A DNA stretch of 64,000 nt from Galeopsis tetrahit (Eukaryota; Streptophyta; Magnoliopsida; Lamiales; Lamiaceae). Made by a program: the position numbers and the translations under genes. The stretch is from positions 56,188,845 to 56,252,844 of the forward strand of contig OY776129.1 in assembly GCA_963675135.1 (NCBI GenBank), written 5' to 3'. Shown piece after piece: positions 35,086 through 46,944 of the stretch (its first letter is position 1; each line of letters opens with the position of its first letter). The notes beneath the pieces were generated by a model. It was given only the letters and a program-made list of their open reading frames with translations. It was not told the origin of the DNA and made no database searches.

Positions 35086-36345
35086 AGGAGCAACACAGAT
35101 GTAACAAAATACTCCGTATAAAATCTTCGGCTCGAAAACGTCCTCAATGGTGTCGTTGCTTCCAAAAAGATTGCTCCAGTTCAGTCTCAAGAACCCTGGA
35201 GAAAGGACTACACTCCTAGCTAGGCTATGTGCACGTCCGTTGAGCTTTCTCGAGACATGGCGAATGTCGCACACTACGACCCGCTCCATCAAGTCCCAAA
35301 TATTATTTAGCATCATTCCTTTCCTTTTCCTGCTGTGTTGTATGGAGTTAATCAATGTAACCCCTTCCAAACAGTCCGAAAAAACTCTGATTTTTCCTCT
35401 ACCCGTCGTGATGCCTCTGTCAATTCCTTCACTAATAGCTTGTAGTTCCGCGCCCATGACCGAACCTGGGTTATTGATTATCCGGCAAAATGTGTCCATT
35501 GTGGTTCCGTCTTCATTCTGAACAATCCCTCCAATTCCATACGTATTGGTTTCACCATTAAGAGCCGCATCTACATAAATTGAGATACCTTGGAAGTAAG
35601 GTTTTGTTGCCTCCGTGTTGAACCTTTGGTCTCTTAAGCACCGAGCCCCTCTTTGATGCCCTTCTTTGTAGTCCAACAAGTAGTGGACAACCCATACCAT
35701 TTTTGACATCCTTCCTCCTCTCACAATTTCCATCGAGTCTGGATGTTTAAATTTACAAAGCTCATTCCAAATCCCCCATGCTATCATCACCAATTTTTCA
35801 AGGTCATTCATTTCCATCATATCAGAAACCATTCTAATGAACTCCTTCGAACTAAGGGTTTGCCCTCTTTTAATAACACTCCATAAATCCCAGAATTTCC
35901 AAATGTATTTCACAGCATGACAAAAAAAAAGAGTGTGAGTAGTTGTACCTGAGCAAAAGCCACAATCCTTGCAATCTGGTGATATGTCGATTTTCCTCCT
36001 GTTCAAGTTTGCAGCAGTAGGCAAGTAATCATTGGCCACCTTCCACCAGAATTTTTTTACTTTTGGTGGTACTTTCATCTTCCAAATTGTTCCCCACCCT
36101 TTCTTACAGCTTGTATCATCCGAGCACTCCTCCTCCCTTGCCTCTTGTTTCATTGTTTTACAAGCTTCATGATACCCAGATTTGACATTATAGTTTCCTT
36201 TTGCGTCGTATTTCCAGAAAAAATCATCCTGCGTCCCTACTCCACCAATCGACGTTTCAAGAATTGCATCAACCTCGAATGGAAGGAAAGCTTGGGCAAC
36301 TAGGGATATATCCCATTTTCCTTCAAGGTCAATAAATCTGTTCAC
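35086..36345 (-). pseudogene. LINE zf-RVT and RNase H segment
   Basis: The open frame from 36345 encodes a zinc-binding reverse-transcriptase domain (WKMKVPPKVKKFWWK, CKDCGFC...H...FFC). A plant LINE RNase H (RVT_3) follows, with IYVDAALNG, AELQAISEGI, VFSDCLE and a terminal H/R-A-H segment. The translated frame then runs into the poly(A) tail, seen as a run of lysines, and on to 34858 in flanking DNA. The real protein end must therefore lie near 35100, and the stop at 34858 is accidental. Confidence 0.85.
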
Positions 36346-36363
36346 ATTTGAGCCCGAGGCAAT

Positions 36364-37650
36364 TCAAGATTGAATTCTCCCCGAGGACAAACCATCCACC
36401 CATGCATCTTTGAAAATGCGAGCTCTCAATCCATCCCCTATTCTCCACCGTAGGCCTTTATCAATGATCTTACTTCCCCAACATAAAGATCGCCATGTGA
36501 AAGACGGGTTGTAGCTCATGTCCGCTTCCAGAATTGACGAGTGCTTGAAGTATCTACTTTTGAACAGTCGAGCAACCAAAGAATTTGGGTTTACCAATAT
36601 TCGCCACACCTGTTTGGCCAACAGGGCTTGGTTGAATTGAATAAGATGTCGAAAACCCATGCCTCCAACCTCCTTAGCTGCACACAGATTCGTCCACTTT
36701 CTCCAATGGAGATTCCTTTCACCTTGTCTCGATCCCCACCAAAATCTGGCCATAATTCTCTCAATTTCATCACAAGTTGCCACTGGTAAGAGAAAGCATC
36801 CCATCGCGTACGTGGGAACAGCTTGTAATACCGCCTTGATTAAAACCTCTCTTCCCCCCAGTGAAAAATCTATGGTCTTCCATTGCTCCACCCATTTGTT
36901 AATTCGATCGATAAGATATCCAAACTGTAGCTTCTTTGCTCGAATCGAGAATGTAGGGAGCCCTAAATAAATGTCGTGACCCTGCTGCATTCTTACTCCA
37001 AGTTGATCTTTAATATTGATACGCCTACCATTCGGTGTTTCGGGGCTAAAAGAAATGGCTGATTTCTGAAAATTAATCATCTGACCAGATATTGCTTCAT
37101 ACTTCAATAGGCCTTGCTTAATCCTACTACCCGCGCCATTTTCCGCCTTGAAGAACAATAGGCTGTCATCCGCAAATAACAAATGGGAAATCTCTTGTGC
37201 ATCCCTTGCCACTTTAACACCTTTAATATCACCTCGTTCTCCCATTGATTTAAGTATAGCTGAGAGTCCTTCCGAACACATGACAAAAAGGAAGGGGGGA
37301 AAGGGGGTCCCCTTGTCTCAGTCCTCTTTCGGGAATGACTCTCCCTTGAATACTGCCATTCAATTTAAACTCATACTTTACTGAAGAGACACAATTCATT
37401 AGTAAATTGACCCAGTGGGGAGTGAATCCCTTTTGTACTAGCACCGCCCTCAGATACTCCCATTTTATACGGTCGTAAGTCTTGCTCATGTCAAGCTTAA
37501 GTGCAGCATATCCCAAATCTCCCCTATTATTCCGCATCCAGTGCATACATTCGTAAGCAATCAATACATTATCCGTAATGAGCCTTCCTTGGATGAATGC
37601 ACTTTGGCTCTCATCTATTATTCCATGCATCACCTTTTTGAGTGAAAGGG
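36364..37650 (-). pseudogene. LINE reverse transcriptase fragment
   Basis: Two overlapping minus-strand frames (37650-37250 and 37281-36364) together cover the RT palm and thumb: LKLDMSKTYDRI, RGLRQGDPLSP, then HLLFADDSLLF with the catalytic Asp pair. The shift occurs right after DPLSP, near 37290. The frame ends at a stop at 36364. Non-functional by reading-frame damage and by the missing N-terminus. Confidence 0.88.
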
Positions 37651-37887
37651 CTGGATTTTTTAATTTGTGCTTTGGATTTGAATGAGAAGAAGAAGACTGC
37701 TATCAAAAACCTAGACGACTAGACTGCATAAGAGGGAGCCCAAAGGACCGAAACTGAGAGGGTAGTGAGATGTATTTCAATTGAATATAATATTAATTCT
37801 TTAATGGTGGCCCACACAGAAATAATATTTTAATGTTTTAACAATTTGGGCGGGAACTTGACTATTGTGTTATTATATATATATTTA

Positions 37888-38737
37888 GGGAAAATATCAC
37901 TTTTGGTCACCCACATTTACTTACTATCATCACTCACTTATTTTCTTCTATCAAAACTGGTGCTCCTGTTGGTCAATCTGTTATTGACTAACGGGAAGGA
38001 TTTTGAGCGCCATTTTTTTTATACATCATTCTCCTCTTTTAATTCTTCTAAACCCAATTTTTTTTAATTTCGACTGATAAAAATTATTAAACCCTAAACT
38101 CCAATTTTTTTCTACTGAATTTATCTATCATTAATCTTTTAATTTCTATACCCTAAACCCCATTTTTTTCAATTTCTATGGATAACAACGAATCAATAAA
38201 TCTGCAATCTTAATAAAAAATACAGACACATGACTACCCTAATTTAACTAATTTGATTTGCCATTGTAAGCCAAGACACACTCACACATTTGCTCCACTG
38301 TAATTCTTTTTTTTTTTTCCTTCTAGAGTTTCTCATTTCCTGTGTACCCTATAAAATGTTTATAGGAGTAAAACAATAACAACAATGAGATGATAATAAA
38401 TCAATTCATAATTGAGTTAAATGATTATTAACAGCTTATTGATAATTCTTGGTCTGACCTACCGTTCTTTCGTACAAACTCAAAGTCAGTAATACACAAG
38501 TAATACACAGTAATATTAATTGAAGATAAATTTAGTAGATATTGAAAAAAATGGAGTTTATGGTGTAGAAATTAAAAGAGGGAAATGATGTTAAAAAAAA
38601 TAGCGTTCAGAAACCTTTCTCCGTTAGTCAATGACGATGGACTAACAGCAGAACCAATTTTGATAGAAAAGAATAAGTGAGTGACCAAATTTGAAATGAA
38701 AAGAGGTAAACTTGGGTGACCAAAATTGACATTTTCC
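37888..38737. mobile_element. Long-TIR non-autonomous element (GGGAAAATATCACTTTTGG family)
   Basis: The left end GGGAAAATATCACTTTTGG and the reverse complement of the right end GGAAAATGTCAATTTTGG start inverted repeats of about 110 bp. Both arms contain TTTTGGTCACCCA, CACTCACTTATT and TGACTAACGG. The interior is AT-rich and non-coding. A second, more diverged member is at 40951-41804. No convincing target duplication, so the superfamily is undecided (Mutator-like by structure). Confidence 0.65.
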
Positions 38738-38955
38738 TTTATTTATCATAATTTATAAAGAGTATAAAATTGATTAGGCTTGCAAACTCTAAATTCTAGA
38801 GTAGCAATAATTTTTTATAAGCTATTTTTGAAAAAAGTGTTTCTAAATATTTTTTTCAAGAAAAAATTGGGTAATGAGTTGAATGTTTAGGGGTAATTTT
38901 GTAACTTAATGTGAATAAAATAAAGATATTGGTTGGATTGAGTGTAAAAGTGGAG

Positions 38956-39369
38956 CATGGATGAAAATATCCGGAAATATCCTCGATATATCCATTTTTC
39001 GGGGTCACCGATATCGATATTGGGAAGAAGCGATATTTCCACGATATTTGTAAAAAAATTAAAAATATCGGTAGATAATAACAATATCGAGCCTAATATC
39101 GGTAAAATATCGAGAAAATGTCGATAAATTTCGAAAAATATCGATAAATGTCATACAAAATAACATTGTATATTATGTTTTATATAAATTTATCACTGAT
39201 ATAAAATGTATTCAAATTATTTTGTTAATTTTATGTACTAAAGGCTTGTTATTAAAATTTTACAATTTTTTAAATTACCGATATCGATATTCGATATCGA
39301 TATATCCATCGATATTTCCATAAATTTAAGGTTTCGATATTTCCACCGATACCGATATTTTCATCCTTG
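38956..39369. mobile_element. hAT-type MITE packed with AATATCG motifs
   Basis: The ends CATGGATGAAAATATC and, as reverse complement, CAAGGATGAAAATATC are flanked by the 8-bp direct repeat AAGTGGAG (38948-38955, 39370-39377). The 414-bp body carries many AATATCG/CGATATT words on both strands, so large parts are self-complementary. Non-coding. Confidence 0.8.
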
Positions 39370-39752
39370 AAGTGGAGTAACATTTTTTGAGATGTGTAAA
39401 TAATTGTAGAACAGACGAATAAAACAAGTGTGCAAATAATCGCGGAACCGAAAGAATAATAGAGTTTGTAACCAAACCTTAATTTATACTTTTTCCCACT
39501 TACTTTTTAACTTTGTCAAATTTTATAATTTACACTTTCTAGCGGCCCCACACTCCAATTAATGGAGTGTTAATCAACTTTATTTACCCCTTATATCAAC
39601 TTTATTTACTTTAGATCATGCCTTATGTATTCATTTTATATATAAATCATTAAATTTTTTTATTTTTTTTAAACGAAAAATCATTAGATTTTTTAAAACT
39701 CGTGTTCATACGAAATGAAAATTATAAATTTGGGACGAAGGCATATAAATGT

Positions 39753-40442
39753 CAAGGGCGGAGCCACATTGGGCCCAGAGGGGCCCAGTGGCCCCCCACC
39801 AATTTTTATTTTTTTTATATATATATATGATAATTTTTTTAAATAATTATATGTATTGTTTTAGTAATAATTATTTATATTATATATATATATATATAAA
39901 TAAAAATAAAACTATTATTTTCATTTTAAGTACTAGTATTAAGTTTGGACGGAACTAAAAATAAATGCTTGCATACAAAGTTTGGAAGGAAATAATTTTT
40001 TTCCTTTTTTTCATGTATTTTCTTATTAAATTTATTTTATAATTCTTTAATTTTTAAAAAATAGAGTCAATGGATTGAAGGTGTATTTGAGATTATTGTC
40101 TAAATTTTTGCTAAGACTTACAAAAATGTTCTTAAAATTGAACAATATTATTGATGTTTTTTAAAAAATTATTAGTTTAGTGATTTAAAATTTTTGTACA
40201 TTTATATTTAACAGTATTATATTGTATGAAACATAGAACATTGTAACACATTAATGTAGCTTCCTTTTGAGTCGAAACTACCAAAACTTCTTACAAAACT
40301 TAATTGTTCGATTTAATTTAATTAAATGAAATTTATTGACAATTTTATCATGAGAAATTTTAATAAGTATAAGTACATATTATTTTATCTTTAAAGTAAT
40401 GTTAATCGGGCCCCCAGTCGGAATTTTCTGGCTCCGTCAGTG
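39753..40442. mobile_element. hAT-type non-autonomous element (GGCGGAGCC ends)
   Basis: The left end CAAGGGCGGAGCCA and the reverse complement of the right end CACTGACGGAGCCAG are flanked by ATAAATGT on both sides (39745-39752, 40443-40450). This 8-bp duplication and the GACGGAGCCA-type ends are usual for plant hAT elements. 690 bp; AT-rich middle with a (TA)n tract at 39880-39899; no transposase. Confidence 0.85.
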
Positions 40443-40450
40443 ATAAATGT

Positions 40451-40950
40451 ATTACATATACATAATACAGAGTACATAGCATGTTGTTTTATAAACTCTT
40501 ATTCGTGTACTTGATTGAATTATACATATAGAATTGTTTTATCAAACTATTAATGGAAAATTTAACACCTGATTTCCATTCTCTGCTAACCTCACCTCAC
40601 CTTCAAATCCAATCAATTTTCATTAAATACAACTTGAGAAATCCACATCGTTAAGAAATTTTCCAGCGGAGTAATTGACGCAATAAATGTTTTCAAACTT
40701 TTTTTTTTTTTTTTGGAAAAAAAATCCTTATAAATTATCAAAAGAAGAAAAAAAGGTTATGAATCCAAGTTCGTGAAATTATAATGATGGAACAATGTCT
40801 AATAATTGAATCTCAAAGTAAACCTTGCCTTATTTTTTCTTTTCAAATATTACTATGTTAAGACATGAAAAAAAAAATGAACCCAAGAATAGTGAGTCCA
40901 CGTCACCCAATGTTGCTATAAAAAGAAAAAAAACATTATAGAAATGATTT
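40451..40950. other. AT-rich spacer
   Basis: Between two transposable elements; no gene or repeat is recognised. Confidence 0.35.
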
Positions 40951-41804
40951 TGAAAAAATATCATTTTTGGTAATAGAAGTTTATCTCTTCAGATTTGGTC
41001 ACCCACATTTAATCACTATCAAAATTGATCACGAAAAAAAATTTGAGTGACAATTTTTTTTTTAACATCATTTTCCTTCCCTCTTGGAAGTGGTTCTAAT
41101 ATTGTTGAATAATGATATTGGGTTTAATAATCTTGAACTTTCATGAGTGACAAAGTTGATCCAGCATTTGAGAGTCTGACGCAGATAACCTTCACTTCAC
41201 ACAGTAACATGGATGGTTTTTCAGGGCTTGTAGTTAAGAAGGCTATGACCGCTGCTAGCATGAAAAATCATATGACTGACTTGTAAAGAGAATTTTTTCC
41301 AGTGGTCCACAACATACTTCAATGTTTATCATGATGAGATGCAAGTGAATAGAGATAATGTAAAAAAATGGAATGATACAATATACCCAAGAATTAAGTT
41401 ACACTAAAAAAAATATATGAAGGAAGCAGCTCAGGATCCTTTGTAAACATGTTATTTCAAAAATTATAGTTATGTACTCTATTTTTATAATTGTGGTTGA
41501 AAATTATTCAGACATATTTTATACTCTTTTTTTCAGACTTTTTTTAACAACATTTCAATTAATGGTTTTCATATTAGATTTCATTTTCCTATATTTATAA
41601 TTATTCGCATGATCAAACTACTAACATTTGTGGGAAAGATTAATGGTAAAGAACTTTCTAAAATTACCAATTTACATTAAGAATATTTCACAAACTTTTC
41701 TTTTTCTTCGGAAATAGGGTCAAAAAAGATTTATCTTTTCTCCGTTAGTCAAATCTGTCAAATCTAAAAAGTGGTAAAATTCAGTGACTAAAAATAATAT
41801 TTTC
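40951..41804. mobile_element. Diverged relative of the 37888-38737 element
   Basis: The ends TGAAAAAATATCATTTTTGG and, as reverse complement, AGAAAATATTATTTTTAGTC share the terminal pattern of 37888-38737. The arms also share GATTTGGTCACCCACATTTA and CTCCGTTAGTC. The interior differs and holds a plus-strand stretch (41158-41287) that reads about 42 codons in frame (DPAFESLTQITFTSHSNMDG...). I do not recognise it; a captured exon piece is possible. No clear target duplication. Confidence 0.5.
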
Positions 41805-41907
41805 TAATGTTAAAAAAATACCGTCAAAAAAAAATAAAAAAAATACTACGTACAAATAAAGATTTTTATGTCTTAATTAAGCCAAGATTATTGAGTGAAA
41901 AAAGATT

Positions 41908-42792
41908 TTAGCATTCAAAGGATCTCCACATGTCATCGAGAGCATCAACCACACCACCAAAACTATCAAAGTTTGAACTCACCAAATCAATCCCCACCCC
42001 CAGTTTCTCCGCCCCCGCCGCCGTCACGGGGCCATGCGCCGCCGCCACCATCCGCGGACACATTCCCCTCACCATTCCCCAATTCAGTCCCACCTCCGCC
42101 AAGCTCTTCAACAGCCCCTCCACCTCTCCAGTACTCGTGAAAACAATCGCATCCACTCCGCATTCCTCCTCCATCTTCTCCACCAGATTCGCAACACCGC
42201 TCCGCCGCCGCGTCTCGTATCCATTTACTCTAACGGCCCTCCACCCCCTCCGCCCTAAATCCCCCAGGAATTTAGGCACCACCGCCGGCTCTTCCAACCC
42301 AATTACTGCTGGGACAGGGCACAAAACCTTTCTCCCCAGCCCTAATCCCAACGCCTCCACCAACCCACTCGGCGATGCTACCGGAGGGACTAGAACCCTA
42401 ATCCACTCCGGATTCTCACATAATTTACTCGTGAACGATTCGGTCAGAAGCTCCGAATCGTTCCCCAGAGCTGAAACTGTGAAAATTTCTCCATGGGCGG
42501 CTAACGGAGGCGTGGTTAAACCGGCCAAGGCTTGGGCGAAGGCGGAGATTCCGGTTCTGGAAGTGAATGCTATGGCAGAGAAATCTTGGAGAGGGGGATT
42601 GGGCGGGAGCAAGAAGCGTTGGATGGCGGAAATGGTTTGTGAAGTGGGCTCGACGGTGACGGTGGGGCACCAGAGAGTAGTCCAACCCTTGAGGTGAATG
42701 AGGTGGGAGATCCTGGCGGCGTAATTTTGTGGTGTGGTGAAGGCGATGACACGGGGCGGCGGAGGATGTTGCTGTAAATTGAGGACTACCAT
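41908..42792 (-). CDS. Uroporphyrinogen-III synthase-like protein (HemD domain), intronless
   Basis: The 294-residue frame resembles the HemD/uroporphyrinogen-III synthase fold over its whole length. The N-terminal half starts VIAFTTPQNYAARI and contains FSAIAFTSRTGISAFAQAL. The C-terminal half holds GWRAVRVNGYETRR, DAIVFTSTGEVEGLL and VAAAHGPVTAAGAEKLG, the typical two-lobed repeat with Ser/Thr-Gly turns. In tetrapyrrole synthesis the enzyme closes hydroxymethylbilane to uroporphyrinogen III in plastids. Here there is no obvious transit peptide: the first ATG follows an in-frame TAA about 30 bases upstream, and conserved sequence begins within 14 residues. GC content is high (CCG-rich) compared with the surroundings. 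It could be a paralogue of the plastid enzyme rather than the main one; HemD sequences diverge strongly, so the activity is inferred. Confidence 0.78.
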   Translation of the reverse strand: MVVLNLQQHPPPPRVIAFTTPQNYAARISHLIHLKGWTTLWCPTVTVEPTSQTISAIQRFLLPPNPPLQDFSAIAFTSRTGISAFAQALAGLTTPPLAAHGEIFTVSALGNDSELLTESFTSKLCENPEWIRVLVPPVASPSGLVEALGLGLGRKVLCPVPAVIGLEEPAVVPKFLGDLGRRGWRAVRVNGYETRRRSGVANLVEKMEEECGVDAIVFTSTGEVEGLLKSLAEVGLNWGMVRGMCPRMVAAAHGPVTAAGAEKLGVGIDLVSSNFDSFGGVVDALDDMWRSFEC

Positions 42793-43194
42793 TTTAGGCG
42801 CACCCAGTCCAAGGCGCCCTTATCTACATTTGAGATGTTATTATTATCCCGAGGATTTTAATACTGTCCCAGCGTCCCGTTGGATAGTTTATCATTTTCT
42901 AAAAATATTGTTTGTAGTGTCCGGACTTCAAAACCACTCTTAAAATCTCAAAACAAACCAATACATCGTATGGTGGCATTTCTAATTGTTTCTAAAAGCC
43001 ACGTCCGCATGTTTGATAAAAAAATTGCATTCAAAATGTTGAACAGAAGTGTAGCCTATCGTCGTCGGATGGATACTCATCCTGGAAAGGGCGGCTTCGT
43101 CTAGTAGAACATTTTGACGTCTATATGAATGAATGACTAATCAGGGAATGAATAAAGCTGGGGCTCCCAGACAAGAGTCCAATCTTATCAAGAT
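42793..43194. other. Short intergenic region between two minus-strand genes
   Basis: This holds the promoter of the HemD-like gene and the 3' untranslated end of the tafazzin-like gene. No further gene is seen. Confidence 0.45.
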
Positions 43195-46100
43195 TCAGTT
43201 CGTTTGGAGAGAAGTTTTGGTAGCCTTACGCAGCCTCTCCAGAACTCCTCGCAGTTGCTCCGATATAGTGGTGTAGAGACATCTTTGGGCAGCTTCATCA
43301 AGTCCACAGATGGTTTTGGGCCACCCATGGTGGGAAAATGATGAATCCCTTGACATCTCTATAGCATTCTGCTTCAGTTTAGGGACATCAAATACGATTG
43401 GCTCACCTACCACTATTCTTATATCCTTGTTACACAATGGGAAAGGAGGTCTTCTACCAAACATATAATTCTCTGGCATAACCTGGTAAATCACAAGCGA
43501 ATGAATGAAAGATGAACAGTATTAGACACGGGATAAATACATTCATTTGTAGGACAAAATCATTTACGGAAGATATATCGATCACCTAAGCTAGGGTAAA
43601 CAGAGAATATTATGAGGTAGGAATCACTCAGTAACTTAATCTACTTGGCTGCACATCAAAATTGTACGTTCTACAAAGGCTATTTTCAAAGAATATCCTA
43701 TTGTTATTATTTTTATTTTTTTTATCAAAGTGCCTACAGGGCGCAAAATTCTGAATATTGAATACATAACACCTGAAGCCAACCTTTTATTGGGATTTAT
43801 AACCCCAAAAAATGAAATTCAGATGTGAATGTATAAAAAGGATCCCATATGCTAGTTATGATGATGCCAATTACAATTAATACCAAGTGCTGTAGCCACT
43901 AGGCTAAGCACAAAAACTCCAGTACCTCTGACACAAACCGACATGTTTCTGTGATTTATTGTAAAAATAGATCATAATGAACTTTAAAAAATGAAACCAA
44001 TTTGACGAGATTATCAGAAATATTTTATTAAAATTTTATTTATATGCAACATTACTAATTAGGTTATTATCTTCAAGAACACAAAAACATCAAGAGTCAA
44101 AAGCAGACTTAGACAATTAAGCAATCTCTACAACCATGAAGGGCTTCTAAAAAGCAAGAATGTAGAGCATATATAAGTTGCAGTTAAGAGCATAACTTTT
44201 ACTAAATTAATCATGTAATTTGCAAGAATAGCTAATGTAAGATTGGAAATACCACACTGCAATTGTTTCAAAGTAGCCAGAGGAGAAAAATCCACTGTAC
44301 AGGGGGTTACGCCCTTGTTTAATCTACTATTTATTTCAAATATAACAACATGGCTCAAACAGATGTCAAAACGAGAACCTGAATATAATAATCTGGTTGT
44401 TAAATCCACCCTTGATTATTAGCACGTTGTAAAGGCATATTACAACACTCAAAACAGATATGGCCCTCAAAAACCACATTCTAGAGAAGTTGCAAGGAAT
44501 TAAGCAGCTTCACATGCGGCTCAAGCAAGCTGTCAAAATTTAAACGAGTAGCATCTGTTGTAACTCACTGTAAGTTTTTTCCCAGCACAAACAAATTACT
44601 TAAGGGCCTAAGACACACCAGGTTAACTTATCTATTATCCACAGAACATACTCAAATACCTCTTTGTTCCACATCTTTCTCATTATCATTATTAAAAAAA
44701 TTAAATCCTATCCACTGCAGGCACCATGTTGCTGTTGGATCCATTACTGGAAACTTAACTCCAGACTCTAGCATCATGAAAGTTGAAACATTCAATTATT
44801 TCATAAAGTTACTACTTGCTTATTAAGCCATACTCGATTAAAGCAGCCAAATTAACCATCTGGCTGATCAAATAGGAAACGTGATTGCCATATAAGCATA
44901 GCTGAATAATGATCCAGTTCAGTTAATTACTTAAAAAATTCCAAAATAAGTTCAAAGTAATGGATTCAAACTAACATTAAAACAATTACACATAGTATGG
45001 GTGCTTAAGACTACTAGATTTAGAAAATCCTTGGTCAATCTTCACAACTTATCAAATACAGAGCGCTAGAAACCACAGGATCACAACTTTTATACCGAAC
45101 TTATGCAAAATGGACAATGTTGGGATATACCTTCTGAAAACCATGATGAACTATTGGCAGAACTATCGGAGTTACAGGGGCACGGGCAATGAGACTGGCA
45201 GTTCCCCATTTCAACCGTCGTATAGGTGCCTCTTCTTGATACACTTTTCCTTCTGGAAATGTATGCAACTGTTTATTTGGCATAAATGAGATAACATAAA
45301 ATTCAAAATTACTTTGATTCGAGTAGCAGATTTTATGGTATTGTTGTCAACACAACCACAAGTAGTCGAACGAATGCTTCTATAACAATTAGCATAAACT
45401 CAATATTCACAAACAAAATAACTGATGCATGAGAAAAAGTCAAACTCTACATCACAAAAATTGCCGTATGTAAATTTTGGTAGCTATTCCAGGATCACAA
45501 ACTAAGATCTCTCCTTGTATTGCAGAGGTGGTGCATAACAAAATAATATTACACAAATAAGTTATTACAATGCTCACAAACTCCAATGCATGTATATATA
45601 TATATATATGTGTGTGTGTGTATTGGTGTCTATACTAAGAAACATGAACAAGTACGAAGCCAGGAAAGTTCTCAGAATACAAAAAGATGTGAGATTTCGA
45701 AATAGTACCCAATCTCCATCAGTCAGGCGGTCAAGAGCCTCGTTCATGTGCTCCTGATAGATTCCGCCTCCCCTTGTTATAGGAATACATTTCCCTGTGA
45801 AATTCATACTTGATGAATGAAAAAGTTAAAAGGTAGAGTGCTGGCTTAAGCCTATTTAAGAAAACCAATCTTCATAAGGAAAAATACTTTAACCTCAAAT
45901 AAAATTAAGGATAGCACAACTAATATCTACTAGCAATGGGAATTTTGAGAATATTTCCCAACTAAGACAGAATCTACTCTAAATCTAAGTTCTCAAATAA
46001 GAATGTGTGAAGCCTAAAAGATACAGTAAAAATTAGCTAAAAGGACTAAGCATATGAAATGCTAACATGCTAGAGAAGATTACCATACAGCCCTCTTATT

Positions 46101-46941
46101 ACTGTGACAAAGTTCAGTCTTCCAATAAAGCATCTCAATTTCCTAACCTTGCAAATGCTGCTTTAAGTATTACTAATTTACTTTAAATGGCTATTCGCTT
46201 GCATTGGAAAGCACATAATCAGCAAAAGGGATTGTATTAAGGGGTTTCACAGAATTCAGAAACTTCAAAATTGTGGCCACTTGTTGGAGAAATACTAGAC
46301 AACATACCACATTTCAATGAAGTGAAGAGACAAGCAGGATACCAATCATCAAAAACAGCATAAAAACACATACCAACTAAATATCTAACATACCAATTCG
46401 GAAACAATATGAGTAGAGTGGATTTTTGAAGCATATGTCTTCAGCTGCAAGTACCCATCTTCCTATCTTTGAATCAGTTACAGGGAAACCCTTGAATCCC
46501 CACATTACAGGGTCATCCAACCTAAAGCACAAAAGATCAATCAGTTACTATAATTTTATACTCCAATTACCACTGAAAATCAGTTGTAAAATCAAGACAC
46601 TTCTAATACCCAATAAATTGATCCATGGCCAAATCAACACCATTTATTAGTTTACATCCCATAGAAGGGGAAAAGTCCAATTAACTTCCCCTCATTCCAA
46701 ATTTTATCAAAGATCAGTCGGAAGAAATAATGCAGAAGGTATAAATCAACATAAAGTTGAAAGTAGTGGTTTTAGTTGAAAGAGTGACTAACGTTGACAT
46801 GTGATTGCTGACAGTGAGAAGAGGTACACCGGGCGGGCGGTGGCGGACGAGGCGGAGGAGGGTTTCGAGGTACACCGCTACCACCAGCGCGCCATAATCA
46901 CTATACAATCCCACCGCTTGTTGATGCCACTGTCCGCGTAG
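43195..46941 (-). CDS. Tafazzin-family phospholipid acyltransferase, 5' end unresolved
   Basis: Acyltransferase of the tafazzin/monolysocardiolipin group (mitochondrial or membrane phospholipid remodelling by family). My exons are about 46941-46793, 46521-46394, 45794-45709, 45268-45131 and 43482-43195, with in-frame GT-AG junctions. The NHX4D catalytic motif NHMSTLD spans the first junction. Later come the LAAEDICF and GKCIPITRGGGIYQEHMNEA regions, the HTFPEGK motif, the RLKWGTASLIARAPVTPIV block and a conserved C-terminus ending at 43195. Family members usually have about 60 residues before LLRLVR, including a hydrophobic segment. Here the frame before that point reads GALVVAVYLETLLRLV, does not resemble the usual start, and meets a TAG at 46942-46944 without any ATG. 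Either an upstream exon exists that I cannot see, translation starts elsewhere, or the gene has lost its 5' end. Confidence 0.85.
45593..45620. repeat. (TA)n(TG)n microsatellite in a tafazzin intron
   Basis: About nine TA steps run into about six TG steps. Confidence 0.85.
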
Positions 46942-46944
46942 CTA

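Larger units (their letters stand above)
35069..37650 (-). mobile_element. 5'-truncated LINE (non-LTR retrotransposon)
   Basis: A minus-strand element ending in a poly(A) tail (17 T on the plus strand, 35069-35085). The order is reverse transcriptase (SAFIQGRLITDNV, RQGDPLSP, FADD), zf-RVT zinc-binding domain and RNase H. The endonuclease and the first third of RT are missing, and family similarity stops at about 37650, so it is truncated at the 5' end in the usual LINE way. One frameshift (near 37290) and one stop (36364) break the frame. I could not identify a target duplication with confidence. Confidence 0.9.

Noticed and set aside
35060..37680. LINE target-site duplication TTCAAATGA / TTTGAATGA
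   Set aside because: Only seven of nine bases agree and the right-hand copy lies some distance from the truncation point, so it may be chance.
41930..42697. 255-codon plus-strand ORF opposite the HemD-like gene
   Set aside because: Pro/Ser-rich antisense shadow; the minus-strand frame has clear HemD similarity.
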